Shown here piece after piece: positions 17,897 to 25,819 of a DNA stretch of 64,000 bases. Location: the NCBI GenBank assembly GCA_021772935.1, contig JAJFLA010000031.1, positions 47,000 through 110,999 of the forward strand. The letters run 5' to 3'. Under the pieces are notes generated by a model. That model was not told the origin of the DNA, searched no databases, and saw only the letters and a list, made by a program, of their open reading frames with translations. The number at the start of each line of letters is the position of its first letter. The first letter of the stretch is position 1. This stretch comes from Gammaproteobacteria bacterium (GTDB lineage: Bacteria > Pseudomonadota > Gammaproteobacteria > Xanthomonadales > SZUA-36). The position numbers and the translations under genes were made by a program.

Positions 17897-17901
17897 GGAG
17901 G
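17897..17901 (+). promoter_or_regulatory. Ribosome-binding site that fixes the sat start at GTG 17910
   Basis: GGAGG lies eight bases before GTG 17910. The alternative TTG 17892 and ATG 17895 sit upstream of or inside this site and would add residues not found in the family, whose proteins typically begin MSKLV-PHGG. Confidence 0.75.
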
Positions 17902-17909
17902 AAGAGGCC

Positions 17910-19091
17910 GTGTCAAAGCTGGTAAACCCACATGGTGGCAATGGGTTAAAAGCGCTGCTTGTACCGAGTGTAGAGCGGGCAGAAGAATGTGCCCGGGCCC
18001 AGGGCTTAAAGAAAGTACCGATGACGAGCCGTGAAATATCGGATGTGTTAATGATGGCCATGGGAGCGTATACGCCGCTCGATGGGTTCATGGGTAGAGA
18101 AGACTGGCATCGAGTCTGTCTTGAAATGAAACTGAAAAACAATGTCTTTTGGCCGATACCAATCACGCTTTCCACTGACAACAAGCTTGCAGATAGCATA
18201 CATGTAGAGGAAGAGGTTGCCCTGGTTGACGGAGAAAGTGGTGAAATCCTTGCGATCATGGAGGTTACAGAAAAGTATGTTGCGGACAAGGCGCTGGAAT
18301 GCGAGCAGGTCTACCGGACCACTGATGCGGCCCACCCAGGTGTGCGAAAAGTGCTGGAGCAGGGTGAGATAAACCTGGCCGGACGGGTAAGCTGCCTGTC
18401 GGAAGGCACATACCCCGAACAATATCCAGAACTGTACATCCGCCCTGCTGCGGCGCGCGCCATGTTTCAGGCAAACGGCTGGTCGTCAGTGGCGGCTTTT
18501 CAGACTCGTAACCCAATGCAAAGGGCTCACGAGCATCTGGTGAAGATCGCTATAGAGGTTACCGATGGTGTATTTATCCATCAGGTGCTTGGCAAGCTCA
18601 AAGCAGGGGATATCCCCGCGGGTGTGCGCACCGAGGCTATTCAGGCGATGATCGATAATTATTTTGTGCCTGGTACAGTTATCCAGGCAGGGTACCCGAT
18701 TGAGATGCGATACGCCGGCCCACGCGAAGCGCTGTTGCATGCATTAATTCGCCAGAATTATGGTTGTTCCCACCTGATCGTCGGCAGAGATCACGCTGGC
18801 GTGGGTGATTACTACGGCCCATTCGACGCGCACCATATTTTCGACACCTTGTGGGACGGTGCGCTGGAAACGCGGGCACTGAAGATCGACATCACCTTTT
18901 TCTGCAACAAGTGCTACGGTATGGCGACCGGCAAGACCTGCCCCCACAGCGATGCTGATCGGATTCACATTTCCGGAACAGAGCAGCGAGCCATGCTTGC
19001 CAGTGGCGCGGACGTTCCGATTGAGTTCAGCCGACCAGAAGTGGTCGAAATCCTGAGGAAATATTATGCTAGTGCTCTATCAGCCTCATAA
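17910..19091 (+). CDS. sat: Sulfate adenylyltransferase (dissimilatory ATP sulfurylase)
   Basis: Sat interconverts APS plus pyrophosphate and ATP plus sulfate. In sulfur oxidisers it forms ATP and sulfate from APS. This 393-residue monodomain enzyme begins [17 protein letters not shown]. It contains the [11 protein letters not shown] nucleotide motif near residue 197, [17 protein letters not shown] near residue 290 and a Cys pair in [17 protein letters not shown]. It is the monomeric type found in dissimilatory organisms, not CysDN. It heads the plus-strand operon sat-ankyrin-aprB-aprA. A GTG start is used. Confidence 0.95.
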   Translation: MSKLVNPHGGNGLKALLVPSVERAEECARAQGLKKVPMTSREISDVLMMAMGAYTPLDGFMGREDWHRVCLEMKLKNNVFWPIPITLSTDNKLADSIHVEEEVALVDGESGEILAIMEVTEKYVADKALECEQVYRTTDAAHPGVRKVLEQGEINLAGRVSCLSEGTYPEQYPELYIRPAAARAMFQANGWSSVAAFQTRNPMQRAHEHLVKIAIEVTDGVFIHQVLGKLKAGDIPAGVRTEAIQAMIDNYFVPGTVIQAGYPIEMRYAGPREALLHALIRQNYGCSHLIVGRDHAGVGDYYGPFDAHHIFDTLWDGALETRALKIDITFFCNKCYGMATGKTCPHSDADRIHISGTEQRAMLASGADVPIEFSRPEVVEILRKYYASALSAS

Positions 19092-19165
19092 ACCAGGATC
19101 AGTGGTCATCAGAATGATCAGCACAAGGCACATTCGCGCAGGTATAGTGGTGCTAGGTCGGTAGA

Positions 19166-19660
19166 TTGAAAGCAGTGGATAAGAGGTTCTTTGTGCGTGC
19201 ACCTGACGGTGAATCAATCACCGGTTACGATAATCCCGGTGTTGCAGAGCAGGCCGCATTGAGCCTCGGTGAAAGCACCCATGTGATCGACACAGTTGCT
19301 CCAGTATACGTTCCGATGATTCGGACCGTTGTTGATGGTGAGCTACAAATTTTGGGTGTGGGTGGTTGGGGGGCAGAGCGCCTTTCTGTTGCAGAAAACT
19401 TGCTTCAGGCAATCAAGCGGAAACAGCTCGCTATCGTTCACGCGTTCATCGCCCGCGGTGCCGATCCAGATACCTGTGATGAAAAAGGCCAGCCAGCTAT
19501 TATCTGGGCCGTGGCATCTGGTAGGTCGGAGATTGTTCAGTTCCTGTTAGAGGCGGGCGCTGATCCTGCCGCAACCGATCCTGATGGTGTAACGGCCATC
19601 GGTTTGGCAGTGGAGCGAGGACAGATGGAAACAGTTGACGTACTCAAGCGGTACCATTGA
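19166..19660 (+). CDS. Ankyrin-repeat protein inserted between sat and aprB
   Basis: This 164-residue protein has an N-terminal region of unknown fold (residues 1-75, with VRAPDGESITGYDNPGVAE). Two to three ankyrin repeats follow (IVHAFIARGADPDTCDEKGQ, then EIVQFLLEAGADPAATDPDG and METVDVLKRYH). Ankyrin repeats bind other proteins. Start is TTG 19166 or GTG 19175; no ATG is available. It lies 74 bases after sat and 111 before aprB in the same direction, so it is likely co-transcribed. A role in assembling or docking the Apr/Qmo/Sat proteins is inference from position only. Confidence 0.75.
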   Translation: MKAVDKRFFVRAPDGESITGYDNPGVAEQAALSLGESTHVIDTVAPVYVPMIRTVVDGELQILGVGGWGAERLSVAENLLQAIKRKQLAIVHAFIARGADPDTCDEKGQPAIIWAVASGRSEIVQFLLEAGADPAATDPDGVTAIGLAVERGQMETVDVLKRYH

Positions 19661-19771
19661 GCCGGAGTGACGGTTGCTCACCAACCAGTTGGGAAGAGTA
19701 ATGATGTTACTTTACAAAAATTGAATATATGTTAATCTCAACCCCGCAATAACATCTTAGGGAGTTATCGT

Positions 19772-20206
19772 ATGCCAACATTCGTTCATACAGAAAAATG
19801 TGACGGCTGCAAGGGCGGCGAAGTCACAGCGTGTGCATATATCTGTCCACACGACCTCATGAAACTCGACACCGATCGCATGAAAGCGTTTAACCAGGAA
19901 CCAGAGCAATGCTGGGAATGCCAGTGCTGCGTAAAGGCCTGCCCACAGCAGGCAATTGAAGTTCGGGCATTCGCGGACTGGGTACCGATGGGTGGCGCGG
20001 CCATCCCATTACGTACCGACTCCGCCATTATGTGGACGATCAAGTTCCGCGATGGCGAGCTGAAGCGATTCAAGTTCCCGATCAGAACAACACCTGTTGG
20101 AACTATTGATGCCTATGGCGGTAAGCCTGAGGCGGGTGACATCAACGATGAGTTGTTGTTTACCGAATCGGGCGAGACCATGCCCGTGATTAATGCATCA
20201 GCATAG
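19772..20206 (+). CDS. aprB: Adenylylsulfate reductase, beta subunit
   Basis: AprB is the iron-sulfur subunit that carries electrons between the FAD of AprA and the Qmo complex. This 144-residue protein opens MPTFVHTEKCDGCKGGEVTA and holds two [4Fe-4S] motifs, CDGCKGGEVTACAYIC and CWECQCCVKACP. A beta-strand tail used to wrap AprA follows. Length and start match the family. A GGGAG sequence precedes the ATG. It is followed after 61 bases by aprA. Confidence 0.95.
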   Translation: MPTFVHTEKCDGCKGGEVTACAYICPHDLMKLDTDRMKAFNQEPEQCWECQCCVKACPQQAIEVRAFADWVPMGGAAIPLRTDSAIMWTIKFRDGELKRFKFPIRTTPVGTIDAYGGKPEAGDINDELLFTESGETMPVINASA

Positions 20207-20267
20207 ATTTTAGTTTGCACGCGGCAGAAACCTCAGATGAGTTTCTACCCGGCAGGAGGATCAGGAA

Positions 20268-22175
20268 ATGAGTGAAGGTACATTCGGCAATCCCGAAATT
20301 GTAGAAGTTGAAACAGACGTTCTCATCGTCGGCGGTGGTATGGCTGCCTGCGGTGCGGCATACGAAGCAATGCGCTGGGCTGGTGACGACGTGCGCGTTA
20401 CGCTGGTGGACAAGGCAGCGATGGACCGTTCGGGTGCCGTTGCACAGGGCTTATCCGCTATCAACACCTATCTCGGCGATAACTCACCCGAAGATTATTG
20501 CCGTATGGTGTCGGCAGACTTGATGGGTATTACCCGTGATGACCTGGTATTCGATGTTGGTCGCCACGTAGATGACTCAGTCAAGTTGTTTGAAGAATGG
20601 GGTCTGCCTATTTGGAAGGATAAGAGCACGGAAGGTGTGGCGCTGAAAGACGGTGGTAAACCGGTAAACTCTGGTCGATGGCAGATCATGATCAACGGTG
20701 AGAGCTACAAGCCAATCGTTGCAGAAGCAGCCAAAAAGGCTCTCGGCATTGAAAATATTTATGAGCGAGTTTTTATCGTTAAGCTGTTACTCGACGCGAA
20801 CAATGAAAACCAGATCGCGGGAGCCGTCGGGTTTTCAGTGCGCGAGCACAAGCTCTATGTGTTCCGTTGCAAGACCCTGCTCAATGTTTGTGGTGGCGCT
20901 GTCAACATATTCCGTCCCCGCTCCACTGGCGAGGGCATGGGGCGCACCTGGTACCCCGTCTGGAATGCTGGCTCAACTTATGCAATGGCAGCCGAGGTTG
21001 GTGCAGAGCTGACAATGATGGAAAACCGCTTTGTGCCCTGTCGTTTCAAAGACGGCTACGGGCCGGTGGGTGCCTGGTTCCTCCTGTTCAAGTCACAAGC
21101 CATGAACGGCTACGGCGAGAACTACATGGTCAAAAATGCTGATATGCTGAAGGACTTTGCTCCTTATGATACGGCGACGGTGATTCCGACCTGCTTGCGT
21201 AATCACGCCATGCTGAAGGAAATGAAAGACGGTCTGGGCCCCATCATGATGGACACGCCCACAGCGATGGCAAAGCTGTCTGAAACCATGACGCCACGTG
21301 AGGTCAAACATCTTGAGGCTGAGGCCTGGGAAGACTTCCTGGACATGTGTATTGGTCAGGCAGGTGTCTGGGCCGGTATGAATATTCGTCCGGAAGAGTC
21401 TGCATCCGAATTGATGCCGACGGAACCATATTTGTTGGGCTCACACTCCGGCTGTTGCGGAATCTGGGTTTCTGGTCCGCCGGATATTTCCCCACCAGAG
21501 TGGCAATGGGGCTACAACCGTATGACCACTGTCAAGGGTTTGTTCACAGCGGGTGATGGCGTTGGCGCGTCCGGCCATAAATTCTCTTCCGGTTCGCACG
21601 CTGAAGGCCGTATTGCCGCGAAGAACATGGTTCGGTATTGTCGTGAACATGCAGATTTAACGCCAGAACCTAAAGGTGATATCACTGCGATCACTGAGGA
21701 AATCTATCGTCCTGTCCGTACTTACCTTGAGCACAAGGACAAGACCACGGCGGAGGACATCAATCCGCATTACATCACGCCGAAGATGTACCAGCAGCGA
21801 CTCCAGAAAATCATGGATGAGTATGTTGCCGGTGTTTCCACGTATTACAACACCAATGGCAAACTACTCGACATGGGTCTTGAGTACCTTGAGATGCTGA
21901 AAGAAGATAGCAAGCATCTACGCGCAAAAGACTTGCATGAACTATTGCGAGCCTGGGAAAACTATCACCGCACACGCACGGCAGAGGCGCATTTACGTCA
22001 TATCATGTTCCGTGAAGAAACGCGTTACCCAGGCTTTTTCTACCGGGCAGATTTCCCGGATCTTGACGACGCCAATTGGAAGGTCTTTGTCAACTCGCGT
22101 ATGGATCCAGAAACCGGGGAGTGGGAAATGAAGAAGGTTCCTCATATAGACCTGGTTGAGAAACACTACGGTTAG
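20268..22175 (+). CDS. aprA: Adenylylsulfate reductase, alpha subunit
   Basis: AprA is the FAD subunit that interconverts APS and sulfite plus AMP. In a sulfur oxidiser it works as sulfite to APS. This 635-residue protein has the FAD motif VLIVGGGMAACGAAYEAMRW near residue 21 and AMDRSGAVAQGLSAINTYLG. The substrate-site region ENRFVPCRFKDGYGPVGAW and the C-terminal MDPETGEWEMKKVPHID follow. AGGAGGA precedes the ATG. Its lineage (oxidiser type I, or type II with Qmo as partner) cannot be set by eye, but the neighbouring qmoAB argues for the Qmo-linked type. Confidence 0.96.
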   Translation: MSEGTFGNPEIVEVETDVLIVGGGMAACGAAYEAMRWAGDDVRVTLVDKAAMDRSGAVAQGLSAINTYLGDNSPEDYCRMVSADLMGITRDDLVFDVGRHVDDSVKLFEEWGLPIWKDKSTEGVALKDGGKPVNSGRWQIMINGESYKPIVAEAAKKALGIENIYERVFIVKLLLDANNENQIAGAVGFSVREHKLYVFRCKTLLNVCGGAVNIFRPRSTGEGMGRTWYPVWNAGSTYAMAAEVGAELTMMENRFVPCRFKDGYGPVGAWFLLFKSQAMNGYGENYMVKNADMLKDFAPYDTATVIPTCLRNHAMLKEMKDGLGPIMMDTPTAMAKLSETMTPREVKHLEAEAWEDFLDMCIGQAGVWAGMNIRPEESASELMPTEPYLLGSHSGCCGIWVSGPPDISPPEWQWGYNRMTTVKGLFTAGDGVGASGHKFSSGSHAEGRIAAKNMVRYCREHADLTPEPKGDITAITEEIYRPVRTYLEHKDKTTAEDINPHYITPKMYQQRLQKIMDEYVAGVSTYYNTNGKLLDMGLEYLEMLKEDSKHLRAKDLHELLRAWENYHRTRTAEAHLRHIMFREETRYPGFFYRADFPDLDDANWKVFVNSRMDPETGEWEMKKVPHIDLVEKHYG

Positions 22176-22192
22176 TTTTATCTACCCTAATC

Positions 22193-22217
22193 AGGGCGAC
22201 GAACATTTCGGCGCCCT
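22193..22217 (+). terminator. Weak hairpin after aprA
   Basis: AGGGCG and CGCCCT pair across a 13-base loop 18 bases after the aprA stop and are followed by TTGTTT. The stem is only six base pairs, so termination may be partial and the YkgJ gene could still be read through. Confidence 0.4.
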
Positions 22218-22307
22218 TGTTTCGCTTACCGCAGGATGTGGCGCACGGCGCTCACCACCATTCAATCGTTTATCATTACCCTACGACAAACACCACAAAC
22301 AACAATT

Positions 22308-23216
22308 ATGACGAATGAAGAGCACGCCCCTGAGCAACCCGAAGACAAGGCTGAAGCGGCAATAGATATTTTCGATGGTGTTCGCCAAGCTGATGGCAAT
22401 CCGGTCGAGCCGGTTCGTTTGCAAGCCGATGACCGGTTTTGTTTTTCGTGCCACCAATCAGTCAGTTGCTGGAATCAGTGTTGTCACAACGCGGACGTAA
22501 CGCTGACCCCAGCTGATATCCTGATGTTAACCAAGGAGCTTGGTCTCCAGCCAGCTGAATTCCTGGCACAATTTACCGTTCCCGATATATGGGACAAATC
22601 AGATTTGCCGGTGGCCAAATTGCGCTCTGATGAAGCAAACCGCGGCGCCTGTGTATTCCTTGCCGGTGACGAGGGCTGTGGCGTGTATGCTGCCCGCCCA
22701 GCGACCTGCCGCTATTATCCAATGGGCCTGGCGTCGGTAAAAATGGCGGAAGCGCACACGAAGGAAGACTTTTATTTCCTGGTGAAAGAGGCTCATTGCA
22801 AGGGGCACGCGGAAGACAAAAGTCAAACGGTGGCCGAATTCCGTGTTCAACAGGGTGTCGAGGCGCTCGATGAAATCAACCGGGGCTGGATCGACATCAT
22901 GATGAAGATGATGTCCTGGCGGTCCGTTGGTGGTCCCAGTGCCAAGAAAATCAGTACACAAGCGAAGAAGATGTTTTTTATGGTTTCAACGGATGTTAGT
23001 GCTTTCCGACGGTTTGTGTTCGAGACAAAGTTTCTCAACACTTACGCTATCGATGAAGACATGGTCGAGCTGTTGAAAACAAGCGATATTGCCTTGTTGC
23101 AGCTGGGCTTTGACTGGCTCAAAAATGTACTTTTTAACGAACAAACCATCAATATGAAAGAGGATGTCCTGCAAGCGGCCATTGCCAAGGGACGCTCTGA
23201 TATGGGAGCTACCTAG
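22308..23216 (+). CDS. YkgJ-family cysteine cluster protein
   Basis: This 302-residue protein carries the YkgJ (CxxCxxxCC-type) cysteine cluster: FCFSCHQSVSCWNQCCHNAD near residue 44, with CGVYAARPATCRYYP and HCKGH further on. Eight or more conserved Cys could bind zinc or an Fe-S cluster. The C-terminal half is helical and unassigned. ATG 22308 (MTNEEHAPEQ) was chosen; the upstream start at 22236 is less likely. It follows aprA by 132 bases in the same direction, suggesting a role in maturation of sulfur-oxidation proteins. Its stop codon TAG is shared with the end of a mobile repeat. Confidence 0.8.
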   Translation: MTNEEHAPEQPEDKAEAAIDIFDGVRQADGNPVEPVRLQADDRFCFSCHQSVSCWNQCCHNADVTLTPADILMLTKELGLQPAEFLAQFTVPDIWDKSDLPVAKLRSDEANRGACVFLAGDEGCGVYAARPATCRYYPMGLASVKMAEAHTKEDFYFLVKEAHCKGHAEDKSQTVAEFRVQQGVEALDEINRGWIDIMMKMMSWRSVGGPSAKKISTQAKKMFFMVSTDVSAFRRFVFETKFLNTYAIDEDMVELLKTSDIALLQLGFDWLKNVLFNEQTINMKEDVLQAAIAKGRSDMGAT

Positions 23217-23382
23217 TGTAGCGCCCTTCGGGAGCCCCACAAAAGCTCCAATCCTGCGTCGCCTAAAGCGCCTACTTTTGGTGCAGCCTTTGTTAAGGGA
23301 ATGGCCATTAACTGCAGGCTGCGCCTTGACCTGAATCTTTTGTGGGGCTCTTAATCGCCACTTAATACAGGACACTACACTA
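23214..23382. repeat. MITE-like repeat, copy A (169 bp, TA-flanked)
   Basis: The element is bounded by 8-base inverted repeats TAGTGTAG (23214-23221) and CTACACTA (23375-23382), flanked as C-TA...TA-G as expected for TA duplication at a CTAG target. Inside, AGCCCCACAAAAG pairs with CTTTTGTGGGGCT, and GCAGCCT pairs with AGGCTGC. A complementary-orientation relative lies at 63863 onward. No transposase is encoded. The TAG of the left end is the stop codon of the YkgJ gene. The TAG of the right end (minus strand) closes the frame at 23685-23380. The stem may act as a two-way terminator. Confidence 0.8.
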
Positions 23383-23685
23383 GGGAACCCCGACGTACTT
23401 CGCGGTAACTTTTTCGAGAGCCAGAGCCCGTTCATCGGTAACCGTGCCTTTACCCCGAACAATTGAGGGCTGTGCTACTGCCCTGAGGGTTCGTTTTGGT
23501 ACCGCGGCAAAACGTTCGTCTTTACTGTATACCCACAGGTCATAGAAAAAATGTGCGGCGGTACCGTTGGCTTGCAAAGAGTTGTGTGTCGCTTTACGCT
23601 GACCCGGCGCTCCATTTTCAGTCGACAGCAGGGTATATGTTATGCCCGAGAAACAAGGAACCTTTGGTGGCACGGCATCTCGCAA
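23380..23685 (-). pseudogene. Possible small gene or 3' gene remnant, unknown function
   Basis: The function is not recognised. The 101-residue frame ends at a TAG located exactly at the right end of repeat A, where a convergent gene would end if the repeat had inserted at a shared stop site. Its composition (FFYDLWVYSKDERFAAVPKR, DERALALEKVTAKYVGVP) looks protein-like. Its 5' end overlaps the start of the phosphatase gene on the other strand, so it may be a truncated remnant without a proper start. Confidence 0.35.
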
Positions 23686-24347
23686 TTGGTGATATTCATG
23701 GCTGTATCAATGCACTGACGAACCTCGTTGAATTCGTGGGCTTTCGTCATGACGATACCATTGTGACACTGGGTGACTACGTTGACCGGGGGCCTGATTC
23801 ACGTGCAGTTCTGGATTTCTTGATCGAGCTTGGGAAAACCCACAGGCATATCCCTCTGCGTGGCAACCATGAAATTATGATGATGGATGCGCGGCATCAG
23901 AAAAGCTGGTACCACGCATGGTTGCGTTATGGGGGTGACGCAACGCTTCTCTCCTACGCCTCGTCCGAAGACCAGGCAGGATCGTTTGCCGACATTCCTG
24001 ATTCACACATCGACTTTCTTGAAAACAAGCTTTTGCCTTACTACGAGAGTAAGGCGCACTTTTATGTACATGCGAACGCAGAGGCCAATATTGTGCTGCA
24101 AGAACAGGCGGCCCCAACACTTTATTGGCGAAAGTATGGAGACCCACAAAAACATTGCTCTGGCAAGATCATGGTTTGTGGCCACACCCCTCAATCATCC
24201 GGGCTGCCGCATAGTAATGACCATTCGATCTGTATCGATACCTGGGCCTATGGGGGCGGTTGGCTAAGTTGTCTCAATGTTGAGTCTGGAACACTTTGGC
24301 AGGCAAATGAGGCGGGTGATACACGGAAAACAGGGCTTGGCGTATAG
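23667..24347 (+). CDS. PPP-family serine/threonine protein phosphatase-like metallophosphoesterase
   Basis: This 226-residue calcineurin-like phosphoesterase opens ARHLAIGDIHGC. It contains GDYVDRGPDSR and PLRGNHEIMM, the three classical PPP metal-site motifs (GDxHG, GDxVDRG, GNHE), plus CGHTPQ near residue 170. GTG 23667 was chosen because AAGGA lies seven bases upstream; an ATG at 23637 is the alternative. Bacterial members dephosphorylate Ser/Thr/Tyr-phosphates or diadenosine polyphosphates. It is monocistronic, so the substrate is not suggested by context. Confidence 0.88.
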   Translation: MARHLAIGDIHGCINALTNLVEFVGFRHDDTIVTLGDYVDRGPDSRAVLDFLIELGKTHRHIPLRGNHEIMMMDARHQKSWYHAWLRYGGDATLLSYASSEDQAGSFADIPDSHIDFLENKLLPYYESKAHFYVHANAEANIVLQEQAAPTLYWRKYGDPQKHCSGKIMVCGHTPQSSGLPHSNDHSICIDTWAYGGGWLSCLNVESGTLWQANEAGDTRKTGLGV

Positions 24348-24518
24348 CACCAGAGTGGATATTGAAGACCCTGGTGATTAACCGAAGCTTTACTCTGATA
24401 GCCCCTTTCTGAGGACCAACGCAGTTCGGTCGTCGCGGCTTGACAAGCCCGATGCTGTGCAACAAACTGACTGTAATAAATAGAGTTTTATTCAGGATTC
24501 TTTGCGGGGAGATTCAAA

Positions 24519-25172
24519 ATGAAGCACATGTTTGTATGGTTAACGACAATTGCCTTCGGTCTTGCTGTCAACATACCAGCAATGGCAAATGTGGTTTCTG
24601 ATTTTGATGATGGCAGTTTACAGGGTTGGACCCTATCGGGTGTAGGGTTTAGTTTTGTCAACCCTGGTACTGGCGGCAATCCAAGTGGATTCGCTCAGAC
24701 CATTGATGAAGTTCCAGGTGGAAGCGGTGGGTGGGCAGTCGCACCTGCACAGTTCCATGGTGATTTACGAGGGGTTCAGTCCATCCAATGGGACGCTTTG
24801 CTGCCTGTAAATCACCTGGGCCCGGTTCGTCTTCTTATAAGAAATAGTAGTTCAACATATATCTACACGCCCCCAGGTGGATTTCTAACAGGTGTCTGGC
24901 AGACATGGGTAGTCCCATTCAACGAATCGGAGGCCGGCTGGGCTCTCGCTAGTGGCTCGGATACGCTTGAACAGGTACGTTCAAATGTTGTTGACATGCT
25001 TTTTTCAGTGGAGGTTGCTACCACAACGGGAACTGAAGCCAGCCTGGATAATGTAACTCTAAATGAACTCTCAACACCACAGGCGATTCCGACATTATCT
25101 TTGTGGGGCATGGGTATCCTGGTTGGCTTGTTGACTGTGATCGGTTTTAGGCGTCGTGTGACATGGCACTAG
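24519..25172 (+). CDS. IPTL-CTERM sorting domain protein
   Basis: This 217-residue exported protein has a signal peptide (MKHMFVWLTTIAFGLAVNIP, cleavage near AMA/NVV). A beta-sandwich domain follows, resembling laminin-B-like carbohydrate/adhesion domains (FDDGSLQGWTLSG, WQTWVVPF). The C-terminal tripartite signal is IPTLSLWGMGILVGLLTVIG followed by FRRR. IPTL-CTERM signals mark proteins for removal and processing by an exosortase-like enzyme, usually in exopolysaccharide producers; no such enzyme is in this window. Its TAG stop coincides with the end of repeat C. Confidence 0.85.
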   Translation: MKHMFVWLTTIAFGLAVNIPAMANVVSDFDDGSLQGWTLSGVGFSFVNPGTGGNPSGFAQTIDEVPGGSGGWAVAPAQFHGDLRGVQSIQWDALLPVNHLGPVRLLIRNSSSTYIYTPPGGFLTGVWQTWVVPFNESEAGWALASGSDTLEQVRSNVVDMLFSVEVATTTGTEASLDNVTLNELSTPQAIPTLSLWGMGILVGLLTVIGFRRRVTWH

Positions 25173-25211
25173 TGTATCGAACTAAGTGATTCTTAAATAT
25201 ACACAACACTA
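25170..25211. repeat. Short MITE-like element, copy C (42 bp)
   Basis: It is bounded by TAGTGT and ACACTA. Read on the minus strand it begins TAGTGTTGTGTATATTTAAG, similar to the left ends of copies A and B (TAGTGTAGTGTCCTGTATTA and TAGTGTGGTGTAACGTATAA). The core is missing. The left TAG is the stop codon of the IPTL-CTERM gene and the right TAG, read on the minus strand, is the stop codon of sixA. Confidence 0.55.
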
Positions 25212-25706
25212 AAATTGATCTACAAACGAAACCGTGCGTTTTACCTCGCTACTGTTCCTGCTTTCCTGCCATAGTATTTTTCCACAGCCTTGGGCCGGTT
25301 TTTCAACCTCAATGGCCAGCAAACTGCCATTTGGTATCAGAATATCCTCGCCGGTTAACCACAAGACCAGAATGCTCGTACAGGATTGGTGACTGCTCAC
25401 GAGGATGTCGCCCCCGTCGAAATCAAGGTCGCCCAAAAAACGGACTATTTCATTCAATCTTGAGCCGGTCGTTAAATGTTGTGATTCACTTATCGGACCT
25501 TGAAAGCCAAGGGTTTTCGCGGCGATTTCAAGCGTTTGTTTTACACGAATCATCGGGCTGGAGTGAATCTGTGTGACCCCATGCATATCAGCACGTCGAA
25601 GACGCATGATGTCTTCGACCTCCCTAATGCCCTTTTCACTCAGTACGCGTCGCTCATCAGCTTCTGATTCAGCGGTCATTCCATGACGGAGGATAAATAG
25701 TTTCAT
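25209..25706 (-). CDS. sixA: SixA-type phosphohistidine phosphatase
   Basis: This 165-residue histidine phosphatase carries the RHG catalytic motif at MKLFILRHGMTAESEADERR. The second-half histidine is in ILVSSHQS, and the arginine is in HSSPMIRVKQT. SixA removes phosphate from histidine on phosphotransfer proteins such as HPt domains or NPr. It has normal length and stands alone. Convergent with the IPTL-CTERM gene, it uses a TAG stop at the end of repeat C. Confidence 0.9.
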   Translation of the reverse strand: MKLFILRHGMTAESEADERRVLSEKGIREVEDIMRLRRADMHGVTQIHSSPMIRVKQTLEIAAKTLGFQGPISESQHLTTGSRLNEIVRFLGDLDFDGGDILVSSHQSCTSILVLWLTGEDILIPNGSLLAIEVEKPAQGCGKILWQESRNSSEVKRTVSFVDQF

Positions 25707-25819
25707 TGTTAAACCCGGGGTTAGGGTAAAGCGCCAGCGTGGGTATCAAAAGCCCTGATGGTCAGTCATTGTGTTTACCTGGTACTTTACACTTACCCCA
25801 AATTTATGACCCCAACTTT

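Noticed and set aside
17910..22175. Dissimilatory sulfate reduction
   Set aside because: The same apr/sat/qmo genes serve both directions, but TusA-DsrE2, a gammaproteobacterial background and many TonB/molybdenum/dehalogenase genes of aerobic type make sulfur oxidation the simpler reading. No dsrAB is present to decide it.
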